Origin: an uncultured Spirochaetaceae bacterium
GTDB lineage: Bacteria; Spirochaetota; Spirochaetia; Sphaerochaetales; Sphaerochaetaceae
DNA: 64,000 bases
Direction: 5' to 3'
Assembly (NCBI GenBank): GCA_944390725.1
Contig: CALXQU010000010.1
Span: forward strand, 23,446-87,445
The position numbers were made by a program, and so were the translations under genes. The first letter of the stretch is position 1. Every line of letters begins with the position of its first letter. Below, piece after piece: positions 51,881-59,915 of this stretch. Under the pieces are notes generated by a model. It ran no database searches, was not told where the DNA came from, and saw nothing but the letters and a program-made list of their open reading frames with translations.

Positions 51881-52414
51881 TTACACATGGAACCTGTCAT
51901 AGTCATGATAGCAGTCCTGGCACAGCATATGGCCATCCTGCATATGCATCCAGCGCTCCCCGGCCACCTCGCCGCACCGTTCGCAGGCATAGGAGGCGAA
52001 GATGCGTGCCCGTTCAGGGACTTCCAGGCGGGTCTCCTTCACGGTGAAGAAATCCGCAGGCCTGTACATCTCCAGATAGCTGGTTATATCCATATCACCA
52101 AGGTCAGGGACCTTGCCTGCAAGCACAAGCCTGGCGGACTTCCCGCTCTCCCTGCTATAGAATGAATATGCCTGCTTCCCGGTCATATGGAACAGCAGGC
52201 TGCCGCGACCGACAGTGCAGCCAAGCACCACCTGGATAGCATCGACCCCGCAGGCATCATTCTCGCTGATGCAGACGATCCCCTCATCGCTGCCGGCATG
52301 CAGGCCCAGCAGCTGGGAGGCATATAATGCGGCAAGGAAACCCGTAAGCAATCCGCCGCATGTATGGCCATGGAAGCTGCGGCAGCGCTCCCACAGCACG
52401 TGGATATCATCCAT
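51881..52414 (-). CDS. FmdE-like protein with zinc ribbon
   Basis: A 177-residue protein of the FmdE/TraR-like family. The N-terminal domain has the signature FHGHTCGG and 'ENDACGVDAIQVVLGCT'. The C-terminus has two CxxC pairs (CERCGE and CQDCY) forming a zinc ribbon. The family is named for archaeal formylmethanofuran dehydrogenase subunit E, but bacterial members sit beside metal-uptake genes, as here, and may handle metal delivery. An AGGAGG site precedes the ATG. Its function is inferred only. Confidence 0.85.
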   Translation of the reverse strand: MDDIHVLWERCRSFHGHTCGGLLTGFLAALYASQLLGLHAGSDEGIVCISENDACGVDAIQVVLGCTVGRGSLLFHMTGKQAYSFYSRESGKSARLVLAGKVPDLGDMDITSYLEMYRPADFFTVKETRLEVPERARIFASYACERCGEVAGERWMHMQDGHMLCQDCYHDYDRFHV

Positions 52415-52423
52415 AAGGTCCTC

Positions 52424-53173
52424 CTAATCCATCAGCACGAACCGGCGTCCGCCGACCGTGACGATTTCCGAATCAATACCATAGGCACCGCTTATCGTAG
52501 CGCTGTCGACCTCATCGCTGCTGCAGCAGCAGAATCCAGTGCCATCCTTCATGAAGAAGAGCCTGTCGCAGAAGCGGAGGGCAAGGTTGAGGTCATGGAG
52601 CACGGCAATGACGGTTATGCCATCTTCCCTGGCTGCGCTCCTCACCAGCGCCATCACTTCATTCTGGTTACGCGGGTCAAGGCTGTTTGTCGGCTCATCA
52701 AGGAGCATCACGGCAGGCTCCTGCACGAGCGCGCGTGCGACCATGGCCTTCTGCTGCTCGCCGCCGGAAAGCTCATCCATGCGGCGGAAGGCAAGGCCCT
52801 CGAGCCCCATCCTGCGGATGACAGACCTGCATGCCTCGATATCCCTTTCGTCAGCACCCCATCCGAAATATGGCCTGCGTCCCAGGAGGATGCAGTCAAA
52901 GACAGACATGCCTGAGATCTCGCTACGCTGCGGCACATAGGAGACAAGCCTGGCTATCTCCTTGCGGCTCATCGTGATAATCGGCCTGCCGTCTATCATG
53001 ACAGAGCCTTCGTCAGGGGTCCTTATCATATCAAGGCAGGTGATGAGAGTGCTTTTCCCGGCACCATTGTTGCCCAGGATCCCCAGCACGGTCCCGCTCC
53101 CTGCGGAGAACGATACATCATGTATCGCGTTACGGCTGCCATATGAATATGAAAGCCCCCTTACCTCTATCAT
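52424..53173 (-). CDS. FecE-type metal/cobalamin ABC transporter ATPase
   Basis: A 249-residue ATPase with Walker A GNNGAGKST (residues 34-42), Q-loop in VSYVPQ, signature LSGGEQQ, and Walker B AVMLLDEPTNSLDP followed by H-loop VLHDLN. It belongs to the iron-siderophore/cobalamin/haem class (FecE, BtuD). It overlaps the permease gene by 4 nt. Its setting beside the Lar genes favours nickel or a nickel chelate, though siderophore or cobalamin cannot be excluded. Confidence 0.92.
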   Translation of the reverse strand: MIEVRGLSYSYGSRNAIHDVSFSAGSGTVLGILGNNGAGKSTLITCLDMIRTPDEGSVMIDGRPIITMSRKEIARLVSYVPQRSEISGMSVFDCILLGRRPYFGWGADERDIEACRSVIRRMGLEGLAFRRMDELSGGEQQKAMVARALVQEPAVMLLDEPTNSLDPRNQNEVMALVRSAAREDGITVIAVLHDLNLALRFCDRLFFMKDGTGFCCCSSDEVDSATISGAYGIDSEIVTVGGRRFVLMD

Positions 53174-54204
53174 CTACGCCCCCTTTCCCTGAATATCAGG
53201 TACAGGAACAGCGGCGCTCCCATGAACGACGTAAGCGCCCCGATCGGCAGCACTACAGGAGGGATTGCCATCCTGCATGCGATATCGGCAGCGAGAAGGA
53301 GGGCTGCACCGCACAATGCCGAGCATGGTATCAGGAAGCGGAAGTCATTGCCTACGAGCTTCCTCATCACATGGGGCGCGATAAGGCCGATGAAGCTTAT
53401 GCAGCCCGTGAAGGCGACAGCGACCGAAGAGCAGAGCGCGCATACGGCCAGGCTGGCTGGGACGAGCGTATCGACATCGACGCCTAGGCTCCTGGCTGTA
53501 TGCGTACCGCCTTCGATGGCATTGTAGTTCCATCTGTTGAGCATGAAGAAGGCAGATGCGGATATGGCGACAGCCGCAATCGTGGCTATCTCCTTCCAGC
53601 CGGCCCTGCCCAGGCTGCCGAATGTCCAGTAGACGATGGTCGCGACAGCAACATCATCCGCGAAGTACTGTATGAGCGTAGTCGCCCCGCTGAACATCGC
53701 GCTGATGGCGACGCCGGCAAGGATCATCGATGAAGTGGTCGACGAGCCTAGGCGCGAGATGAGGAGTATGGCGGCAGTAGTCGCCATCCCGCCGATGAAT
53801 GCAGCGGCAGGCACTGCAAGGAAGCTGCCGTAGGGAGCTCCCGTCCCAAGGCAGACAATGGCAGCGGCCGCTCCGAATGATGCTCCCTGCGATACTCCCA
53901 GCGTAGACGGCGAGGCAAGCGGATTGCGCAGCACGTTCTGCATGATGCATCCGCTAATTGCCAGGGCGAATCCGGCAGCTGCAGCCGCAGCTATGCGCGG
54001 AAGCCGCACATTCATGACGATTGTCCTCATCTGCGCATCCGTTCCGAGGAACAGCGCCCCAAGGACATCCGCAAGCGACAGCCTCGCGGATCCGCACATC
54101 AGCGAGACAAGGCACATGGAAGTCGCAGCCACAGCCATCATGGCAAGGGCAAGCCATTTACGCCTGATATACCGATGGTAATCCATTCCCGCCGCCTGCA
54201 TCAT
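53170..54204 (-). CDS. FecCD-family ABC transporter permease
   Basis: A 344-residue permease with about 10 helices. Typical segments are 'RLPRIAAAAAAGFALAISGCIMQNVLRNPLASPSTLGVSQGASFGAA' near the N-terminus and 'ISFIGLIAPHVMRKLVGNDFRFLIP' toward the end. It forms the channel of a BtuCD-type importer with the ATPase encoded just after it. Confidence 0.92.
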   Translation of the reverse strand: MMQAAGMDYHRYIRRKWLALAMMAVAATSMCLVSLMCGSARLSLADVLGALFLGTDAQMRTIVMNVRLPRIAAAAAAGFALAISGCIMQNVLRNPLASPSTLGVSQGASFGAAAAIVCLGTGAPYGSFLAVPAAAFIGGMATTAAILLISRLGSSTTSSMILAGVAISAMFSGATTLIQYFADDVAVATIVYWTFGSLGRAGWKEIATIAAVAISASAFFMLNRWNYNAIEGGTHTARSLGVDVDTLVPASLAVCALCSSVAVAFTGCISFIGLIAPHVMRKLVGNDFRFLIPCSALCGAALLLAADIACRMAIPPVVLPIGALTSFMGAPLFLYLIFRERGRR

Positions 54205-54211
54205 CGCTGCA

Positions 54212-55339
54212 TCACTCCCCGATCCTGATCCGGCCGTAATAGAGGCCGCCTGCTTCCATCTCCTCGAGGAAATCCTTGCCGAGCATCATCTCCATGATCT
54301 CCGCTGCCTTCATGCGGAAGCTGACATCGCTGAACTCCTCAGGGAACAGTACGGAACCTGCATAATAGGCATTCATCAGCAGGTACGTGATGTTCGGCCC
54401 TGCGGAATTGGATGAAGGCATGGTATATACCCGGCCTTCGCGCACGGCACGGAGCGAATCGAAATAGGCAGGATTCGCAGCATACTCGGCATTGACCAGG
54501 TCCATATTGCCAGGATCGAGGAATATGACATCTGGATCCCAGCTGATGATCTGCTCCAGATCAGCCTCGAAGCCATCATCGCCTATATATGCAGTGCCGG
54601 TCCTTAACGCATAGGCCGATGCCTGCCCTGTCTGCTCATCGCGGAGGACATCAGCGACATTGACGGCATTGACTGCATCGAAAGGCGGGAATGATACATA
54701 GGTGAAGGCAAAGCCATGGCGGCCATTGAATGTCACGGCGCCTGTATACGCCCTCAGCTTCCTATCATCGGGCACATCGCATGTCCTGGCATCAAGGTCG
54801 GCTTTGCACGAATCGATATAGGAAAGGACCTCCTCGCAGCGCTCCTGGGCGCCTACGACATCGGCGAATAGCCTCAGCGAACGGTAGAAGCCCTCGTCTA
54901 TGAAGCCCTGCGTGCGGTACCTGATGCTGACGACAGGAATGCCGGTCTGCCTCTGCAGCTCATCGCAGGCATCCGCATTGAAGCCTGCCAGGATTACATC
55001 AGGCTGCAGCATGATTATCTCCTCGGCATAGGCATTGTTCCCCCCGCTGCCGCCGCCTGTTCCCACGCTTGGCAGGGCTGCCAGCTCATCATGGAATACG
55101 GGACTGTAGTCATAGCGTACGGATTCTTCCCTGATATCGCTGTCCTCGGCACCTGCCAGCATATCCACGACATCGAGATAAGCTGCCATCCTCGGCCCCA
55201 TAGGCCCGATTGCGATGATGCTGTCAACCTCATCAGGAATCACGATATCCCGGTTCCAGACATCCGTGACAGTACGCCCTGCGGATACAGGGAAGCAGAT
55301 TGAGATGACAAGAAGTATCGAAAGAAGCAGTATCCTCAT
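54212..55339 (-). CDS. FepB/BtuF-type substrate-binding protein of the ABC importer
   Basis: A secreted binding protein of about 375 residues in two lobes joined by a helix. The signal peptide is MRILLLSILLVISICFPVSA (start ATG 55339). The mature start is RTVTDVWNRDIVIPDEVDSIIAI, the usual pattern of iron/cobalamin-binding proteins, followed by 'LQPDVILAGFNADACDELQRQTGIPV' and 'WDPDVIFLDPG'. The actual ligand is unknown; nickel is the best guess from the neighbouring Lar genes. A possible leader structure lies upstream. Confidence 0.88.
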   Translation of the reverse strand: MRILLLSILLVISICFPVSAGRTVTDVWNRDIVIPDEVDSIIAIGPMGPRMAAYLDVVDMLAGAEDSDIREESVRYDYSPVFHDELAALPSVGTGGGSGGNNAYAEEIIMLQPDVILAGFNADACDELQRQTGIPVVSIRYRTQGFIDEGFYRSLRLFADVVGAQERCEEVLSYIDSCKADLDARTCDVPDDRKLRAYTGAVTFNGRHGFAFTYVSFPPFDAVNAVNVADVLRDEQTGQASAYALRTGTAYIGDDGFEADLEQIISWDPDVIFLDPGNMDLVNAEYAANPAYFDSLRAVREGRVYTMPSSNSAGPNITYLLMNAYYAGSVLFPEEFSDVSFRMKAAEIMEMMLGKDFLEEMEAGGLYYGRIRIGE

Positions 55340-55498
55340 AAAGCAGACCAGCGGCAACGCATCCTAGGCAGCAGCCATCCTTCGGAATGGCATCTACCGC
55401 TGCCGGCGGCTATCGTCGATATAAATGGATTCCCGGAAGCTACGGCTTCCGTAATCTGCTTCATGCAGAACCGATGGATTAATCTAACCGCATGGCTT
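55340..55498 (-). promoter_or_regulatory. Structured leader upstream of the ABC importer operon
   Basis: On the minus strand an outer stem CAGCGG/CCGCTG (55397-55402 with 55349-55354) encloses a hairpin GCCATTCC-GAA-GGATGGC. Upstream is a perfect GGAAGC-CGTA-GCTTCC hairpin (55435-55450), which may instead end the previous gene. No B12-box is visible. A metal-responsive riboswitch is possible but not shown. Confidence 0.4.
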
Positions 55499-55906
55499 TC
55501 AGGTTGTCAATTCCCTGATACGGTCTATGACTTCACGGATAAGCCGCGTGAGGCTGAGGTCGCTTACCCCGACGACGATATTGTCGCAATGATTGACGGG
55601 GATGAGTATGCGCCTGGCCTTGCTCTGGCATACTGCGAGAGCCATGGCGGGAGACACCTCACCCATCATCGAATCAGCGATGACGATACCGATCGGGCCT
55701 ATGATGATATCAGCGATACGGCAGGCGACGATGACGGGATTCTCCCCGGAAGCCCCCTGGTCGGCCCCTGCCTTCAGCATGGCTGCCGTAGCCTGCGCGT
55801 TCGTTCCGATAGCAATCACATGCTGTTCCGGAAGCTCAGCCTTTATCGAGGACACGACCTGACGCCCGATGCCACCACCCTGCGAATCTATCACGACTAT
55901 GTTCAT
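55499..55906 (-). CDS. DUF3842-family protein
   Basis: A 135-residue protein starting MNIVVIDSQGGGIGRQVV, the characteristic glycine-rich opening of DUF3842, with a Rossmann-like look. Later segments are 'VIAIGTNAQATAAMLKAGADQGASGENPVI' and 'IGPIGIVIADSMMGEVSPAMA', both conserved in the family. The role is unknown; members occur near metal-related or FmdE-type genes in anaerobes. GGAGAT 5 nt before the ATG at 55906 supports this start. It is the likely first gene of the ABC/FmdE/Lar run if transcription passes through the leader. Confidence 0.85.
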   Translation of the reverse strand: MNIVVIDSQGGGIGRQVVSSIKAELPEQHVIAIGTNAQATAAMLKAGADQGASGENPVIVACRIADIIIGPIGIVIADSMMGEVSPAMALAVCQSKARRILIPVNHCDNIVVGVSDLSLTRLIREVIDRIRELTT

Positions 55907-55970
55907 CACGATCTCCAGATAGGATAATCTCACATCGGAGGAGTATCGGGAAGCCCTATCCTCAAGTCGC

Positions 55971-56168
55971 CTATTGCCTATCCTCCGGAGCGTTCCTGAG
56001 CTGCATCAGGATTTCCTCGAGAAGCTCATTCTGCTTTTCCAGGAGGGCTATGCGCTTATTGATCTTCCAATACCAGCAGAAGAACACGCGCAGCAGCAGG
56101 AATGCGATGATGAAGATAGCTACCCATAGGCAGACCAGCATATAGAATTCGGTATCGTCCATTTCCAC
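55971..56168 (-). CDS. Small single-pass membrane protein with coiled coil
   Basis: A 65-residue protein: one membrane helix (FYMLVCLWVAIFIIAFLLLRV, about residues 8-28), a short aromatic stretch (FCWYWK), then a coiled coil (INKRIALLEKQNELLEEILMQL). The function is unknown. The clear domain layout and no overlap with other genes favour a real gene. Confidence 0.55.
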   Translation of the reverse strand: MEMDDTEFYMLVCLWVAIFIIAFLLLRVFFCWYWKINKRIALLEKQNELLEEILMQLRNAPEDRQ

Positions 56169-56580
56169 TCTCCCGTATACAGTAAATCATCGATTACCTG
56201 GCCTGGCAAGGCTGCCCAATGCCTGCTGTGGAAGCATCGGGGAGGATTGGACCAGCCAATCAAGAAAAGGATTCCGGATGATCCACTTCTGTGGATTTGC
56301 AAGCAATTTCTTAATATGCCATGAATAACAACATGGGGTGCCATGTACTGGGAATTAAGAGCCCTCTATCTTTCTTATTCCAAATACAGGATTTATCTGT
56401 TTAGAGAACCGCAAAGAGCAAATCCGCTGATTGCTGCAGGAGGCCTATGCAGTACATCACATCAAGCCAGCAGGCATAGCAGCTGCCCTTGCCATAGTCA
56501 TTGCTTCCGCCCGCTTGTGTCCTATACCTTAGCCGGACACAACTGATTCCCGAATTGTTTGGTCCATATTACACCAAGGC
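56169..56580. other. Intergenic region without a recognised gene
   Basis: About 410 bp between a small membrane protein gene and an antitoxin remnant. A perfect ATCCAC-TTCT-GTGGAT hairpin (56281-56296) could be a weak terminator. TGTCC...GGACA lies near 56518-56541. Otherwise nothing is recognised. Confidence 0.5.
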
Positions 56581-56766
56581 TTATTTCTTCAGTTCCTGCA
56601 GGGCCTCTTCGATGGGATACTTTTCTGTATTCTCATCAGCAATCAATGCAAGGGCTTCTTCCATGGCAGCTATCGTCCGTTTATTCGGCACATCCAGCCT
56701 GCCCTTAAACGGGAAACCACCACACACAGATAATGAAGGCTGCCAAAGTTCTTTCGGATATTTCAT
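56581..56766 (-). pseudogene. RelB/DinJ-type antitoxin remnant
   Basis: The 61 codons encode 'GGFPFKGRLDVPNKRTIAAMEEALAL' and a C-terminal YPIEEALQELKK. That matches the C-terminal part of DinJ/RelB antitoxins, where PN...TIAAMEE precedes the toxin-binding tail. The N-terminal ribbon-helix-helix domain is missing, no ribosome site lies upstream and no toxin gene follows, so I call it a truncated remnant. It sits directly beside the terminator of tRNA-Cys. Confidence 0.5.
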
Positions 56767-56774
56767 TGCATTCT

Positions 56775-56813
56775 AAAAACGAAATCCCCTATTCATGAAC
56801 CGAATAAGGGATT
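56775..56813 (-). terminator. Terminator of tRNA-Cys
   Basis: On the minus strand AATCCCTTATTC and GAATAGGGGATT pair around a 7-nt loop (one wobble), followed by TCGTTTTT. It lies about 25 nt past the tRNA 3' end. Confidence 0.85.
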
Positions 56814-56836
56814 CTACAACGTATAACCTTGCTTAA

Positions 56837-56910
56837 AGGTGCGAATGGGATTCGAACCCATGAAAAACGGTTTTGCAAACCGTCCCCTTAGGCCACTTGG
56901 GTATCGCACC
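56837..56910 (-). tRNA. trnC: tRNA-Cys (anticodon GCA)
   Basis: A 74-nt cloverleaf. The acceptor stem is GGTGCGA with TCGCACC, the discriminator base T (U73) is typical of tRNA-Cys, the anticodon loop is TTTGCAA (GCA) in a CGGTT/AACCG stem, and the T-loop is GGTTCGAATCC. CCA is not encoded. It stands alone on the minus strand with its own terminator. Confidence 0.95.
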
Positions 56911-57012
56911 GCAATTGATTTGCTTAGAAACTTTAGCAGAAGAATCCCTTTCAATCAAGATATCCGCAATATGACATCGCCCAGGACTGCCATCATGCAT
57001 CGGCATGCATGG

Positions 57013-57018
57013 TATAAT
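57013..57018 (+). promoter_or_regulatory. Putative leaderless promoter -10 box of the small barrel gene
   Basis: TATAAT preceded by TGG (an extended -10) and placed 6 nt before the ATG. No Shine-Dalgarno lies between. Confidence 0.6.
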
Positions 57019-57024
57019 ATCGCC

Positions 57025-57600
57025 ATGAAGAGAATCATCACCCTGCTCATAATCGCTATCGCAATTGCATCGCCTCTTGCGGCCAGCTCACAATATGCCA
57101 CAGTCTCCGTTGCCGGAGGCTATACCTCAACGACAAGGTCCGCAATCATAGGTGCCGGCGCGAACTATGGCTACCTATCGGATGTAAGCCGCTTCGTCGG
57201 AATCGGATTCGGTTCCCATCTGGACTTCGCTTTCGTCAATTCGCATTACGGCGGATTCAGCTTCGGCGCGCTGGTAGGTGCGGACTTCGAATTCAGGCCG
57301 GCAGAGAGAGCGACCATAGCCCTCATAGTGGGACCTGGCTTCACGGCCCATGCCGATTACGGCAGCTATGTCGGGTTCGGCATCGGTGCCGACATCTCAT
57401 TCAGCTACTACTTCGGCGGCGATATGAATACCGGCATCGTAGTCGGCGCGACAGTATACCCACAGTTCGCCAGCTGGGACGAATACGGCAGGAGGCCGTT
57501 CGACATCATAGCATCAGGGTATTTCGGAGTCTCGTTCAGATTCAGGGGATACAGCTATAACCAGCTGATACCGGATCCGCTCCCGTTCATCCTGATTTGA
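57025..57600 (+). CDS. Small secreted beta-barrel protein
   Basis: A 191-residue protein with signal peptide MKRIITLLIIAIAIASPLAA and a mature chain of alternating strands rich in Gly, Phe and Tyr (YGYLSDVSRFVGIGFGSHLDFAF, 'FGIGADISFSYYFGG'). This suggests an outer-membrane barrel of about 8 strands. I use the ATG at 57025; the frame runs further upstream across the tRNA, but that part cannot be coding. TATAAT (57013-57018) lies 6 nt before the ATG with no ribosome site, so the mRNA is probably leaderless. The end overlaps the convergent YkgJ-type gene by 14 bp. Confidence 0.7.
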   Translation: MKRIITLLIIAIAIASPLAASSQYATVSVAGGYTSTTRSAIIGAGANYGYLSDVSRFVGIGFGSHLDFAFVNSHYGGFSFGALVGADFEFRPAERATIALIVGPGFTAHADYGSYVGFGIGADISFSYYFGGDMNTGIVVGATVYPQFASWDEYGRRPFDIIASGYFGVSFRFRGYSYNQLIPDPLPFILI

Positions 57601-57880
57601 TCACCATCTCGCGCTTGCGCGCGAAGCGCAGATGATGGCGTTCCGCCCATCTTACGTATGCGCATGACGGCGGGAGGTAATCAGCGGCCATGGCCCGCAG
57701 CGGCGTTACCTTCAGGCAGCGCGGGCAGGCATTGAATCTGTCCTCATATACGGTACAGAGGCCTGTTTCCCTGTCATAGAAGCTGCATGCGGCATCCATA
57801 TCTATGAGGAGGCAGTCAGGCAAGACGACCTTCTCATGGCAGCAGAGACCGCATCTAGTGCAGATATCCTCCCACTTCAT
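57587..57880 (-). CDS. Short YkgJ-type cysteine-cluster protein
   Basis: A 97-residue protein starting MKWEDICTRCGLCCHEK (ATG 57880, overlapping the surE stop as ATGA). It has the CTRCGLCC cluster and a second set of cysteines ('CSFYDRETGLCTVYEDRFNACPRCLKV') typical of YkgJ relatives. Compared with the 212-residue member at 9.9 kb, it is a compact version. The open frame extends 75 codons upstream inside surE, but that extension looks noncoding. A metal-binding role is inferred. Confidence 0.75.
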   Translation of the reverse strand: MKWEDICTRCGLCCHEKVVLPDCLLIDMDAACSFYDRETGLCTVYEDRFNACPRCLKVTPLRAMAADYLPPSCAYVRWAERHHLRFARKREMVIKSG

Positions 57881-58611
57881 AGCCTTGCCATTGCCTCTGC
57901 GGAGAGGGACGGGAAGCATTCGATGATGGAAATCGAGGCATTGCCTCTGGCACAGACCTCGAAGTCTGCAGGCAGCTCCCTGCCACATGGCCTGCGTTCC
58001 ATATGGTAGCCGGTGATGGCAAGATGCTTCAGGCCGCCCTGGTCCTCGACGACCTCGACATCGTCGTAATACGCGGTATAGCCGATACTGGCAGGCTCTG
58101 CGCATCCGCTGAAGGATGGCGGGAAGTTGATATTCATGAATGTATCCGGCGCGATTGCGCTGGCAAGCCGTTCCAGATTGGCTGCCGCATACTCCGCCGC
58201 CTTCCTGAAGATGCCGCTGCCGCCTTCCGTAGATGCGGAGAGCGCGATTGCGGGGATGCGGTACAGAGCAGCCTGCCTTGCCGCCGCGCAGGTGCCTGAA
58301 TAGATGACATCGGCCGAGAGATTGTAGCCATGGTTTATGCCGGAGATCATCAGGTCGGGCTTCCGCGGGAACAGCGATGAGCGATGGGTGAATATCACGC
58401 AGTCAGCAGGCGTACCCTCGATGCTGAATCTGCATGGGCCGTATTCCCTTACCCTTATGCGGCCCTCGATGGACATCGAATGGGACTTGCCGCTCTGCTC
58501 GGAATAAGGCGCGGCGATATATACCTCATGGCCCTCTCCTGCCAGCACATCGGCAAGCGTATTGAGGCCTTCCGCCTGATACCCATCATCATTAGATAGA
58601 AGGATCGTCAT
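57877..58611 (-). CDS. surE: 5'/3'-nucleotidase SurE
   Basis: A 244-residue metal-dependent nucleoside monophosphatase. It has LLSNDDGYQAEGLNTL (the paired metal-site Asp), GTPADCVIF, SGINHGYN (metal-site Asn) and YSGTCAAARQA, in the family's order. It removes phosphate from nucleotides during stress or salvage. It overlaps the galactokinase-family gene by 20 bp and the small YkgJ gene by 4 nt, so the three are likely co-transcribed. Confidence 0.92.
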   Translation of the reverse strand: MTILLSNDDGYQAEGLNTLADVLAGEGHEVYIAAPYSEQSGKSHSMSIEGRIRVREYGPCRFSIEGTPADCVIFTHRSSLFPRKPDLMISGINHGYNLSADVIYSGTCAAARQAALYRIPAIALSASTEGGSGIFRKAAEYAAANLERLASAIAPDTFMNINFPPSFSGCAEPASIGYTAYYDDVEVVEDQGGLKHLAITGYHMERRPCGRELPADFEVCARGNASISIIECFPSLSAEAMARL

Positions 58612-59773
58612 CGATGGAGACCGCCTTTATCGACCCGGAAGGGACGAACTCCCTGATCAGAGGCTTGAAGCCGAATATGCGCTCATACTCCTCGATCTGC
58701 CTGAGGTATCCATCCTCGGAGCCATCGTCTATGAGCGCTATGAGCGTGCCCGTGATTCCGCATGATATCTCGGTGATGCCCTTGACGCCCGGAACCTCGA
58801 CCCCGCGGCGCACGAGCCAGTCCACCTCCGGCGATGTCAGGCCCGCAAGCTCTGAGAGATTCCTCTGCTCTGCCGCGATCAGCTTGCCGAATGCAGTAGG
58901 ATTGGCACTCCTGATGGCATCCGCGGCCTTAAGCGCATAGCCCGACTCCTCCACTATGAAGGAAATCGCATTCCTCAGGTCCTGAGAGAGCGGTATGTGC
59001 TGGTGCCTTATATCCCATTCGGAGAGATCGCGTATCCTCTCCCCGTTCGATGCAAGGCTCTTGCCGGCTTCCCTGGCCTCCTCGCATGACTCGCGGAAGA
59101 AGGCCACCTCCTCTGCCAGCTCCTCGGAAGGAAGCCCGCAGTCGATGAAGAAGCTGCCGACACCGCTTCCTTTCGTGAATGCATAGTCGATGAACTTATA
59201 GTCGTATGTCTCCAGGTCGAAGAATATGACCTTGCCCGGCTCAGCCGTGAAGATCGTGATCAGGTCACGCAGGCGTGAGGAATAGACATCCGTGAAGCGG
59301 TTGGCCCCATAGGAGAGCCTGATCATCTCCCCCTTGTCGCAGCCGAGGCCATAAAGCTCATTGAGGGCCATCATCATACCCGCAACCAGCGCGCCTGTAA
59401 GCGCAGGCGGATCTGCTTCGGCGCTCTGCCCCTTGAACGTCATATCGAATCCGCTTATCCCCAGTCCGGCCGCCATGATGTTCTGGCAGACTGCCTTGAC
59501 GACCTGCCCCCACTTGTCTTCCTTGCGCTGGCGTATCGCCGTAAGCTGGAATTTCTTGCGTTCCGTACCGGATGATGCGTTGAATACCCTTACGGAGCTA
59601 TCCTGCCGCGGGCTCATCGCGACCCTGAGGCCATGGCTGTTCGTCCCCATTATGGCATAGCCATGGCAATACTCCGAGAAGGCACCGAGAAGCGTTGTCA
59701 CCTGCGGCACTTCAATCACGACCGCAGGGGAAGCGCCATATTCCTGTAAATGGGCCTTTGCTATCCCCTCCAT
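58592..59773 (-). CDS. Galactokinase-family (GHMP) protein with eroded motifs
   Basis: A 393-residue GHMP-family protein similar in length and layout to galactokinase. The N-terminal signature, normally GRVNLIGEHTDY, reads PQVTTLLGAFSEYC. The ATP-binding loop, normally PxGxGLSSSAA, reads ADPPALTGALVAG. The later parts (LIRLSYGANRFTD..., 'EISCGITGTLIALIDDGSEDG') retain the fold. With both motifs changed, kinase activity is doubtful; it may be a non-catalytic regulator or act on another substrate. A GAGG ribosome site precedes the ATG. Confidence 0.7.
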   Translation of the reverse strand: MEGIAKAHLQEYGASPAVVIEVPQVTTLLGAFSEYCHGYAIMGTNSHGLRVAMSPRQDSSVRVFNASSGTERKKFQLTAIRQRKEDKWGQVVKAVCQNIMAAGLGISGFDMTFKGQSAEADPPALTGALVAGMMMALNELYGLGCDKGEMIRLSYGANRFTDVYSSRLRDLITIFTAEPGKVIFFDLETYDYKFIDYAFTKGSGVGSFFIDCGLPSEELAEEVAFFRESCEEAREAGKSLASNGERIRDLSEWDIRHQHIPLSQDLRNAISFIVEESGYALKAADAIRSANPTAFGKLIAAEQRNLSELAGLTSPEVDWLVRRGVEVPGVKGITEISCGITGTLIALIDDGSEDGYLRQIEEYERIFGFKPLIREFVPSGSIKAVSIDDDPSI

Positions 59774-59872
59774 CCTCTTTCTTCCTGTTTCCTATCAGGA
59801 TTATATGGAATTTGGTTTCATCCTTGCAAGATAGGTCAGAAAATGACTATATCCATAGCGTGAAGGCAAATG

Positions 59873-59897
59873 AAAAGCCGGGTTTCCCCGGCTTCTG
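59873..59897 (-). terminator. Terminator after rpmE
   Basis: AAGCCGGG...CCCGGCTT forms an 8-bp stem followed on the minus strand by TTTTC, about 20 nt past the rpmE stop. Confidence 0.8.
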
Positions 59898-59915
59898 TAT
59901 GGTACGGCTATGCGC

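Noticed and set aside
55340..55498. Cobalamin riboswitch upstream of the BtuF-type gene
   Set aside because: No B12-box or typical core sequence is visible; only unspecific stems.
56839..57024. N-terminal extension of the small barrel protein across tRNA-Cys
   Set aside because: The extension overlaps the tRNA gene; the signal peptide and TATAAT-ATG arrangement fix the start at 57025.
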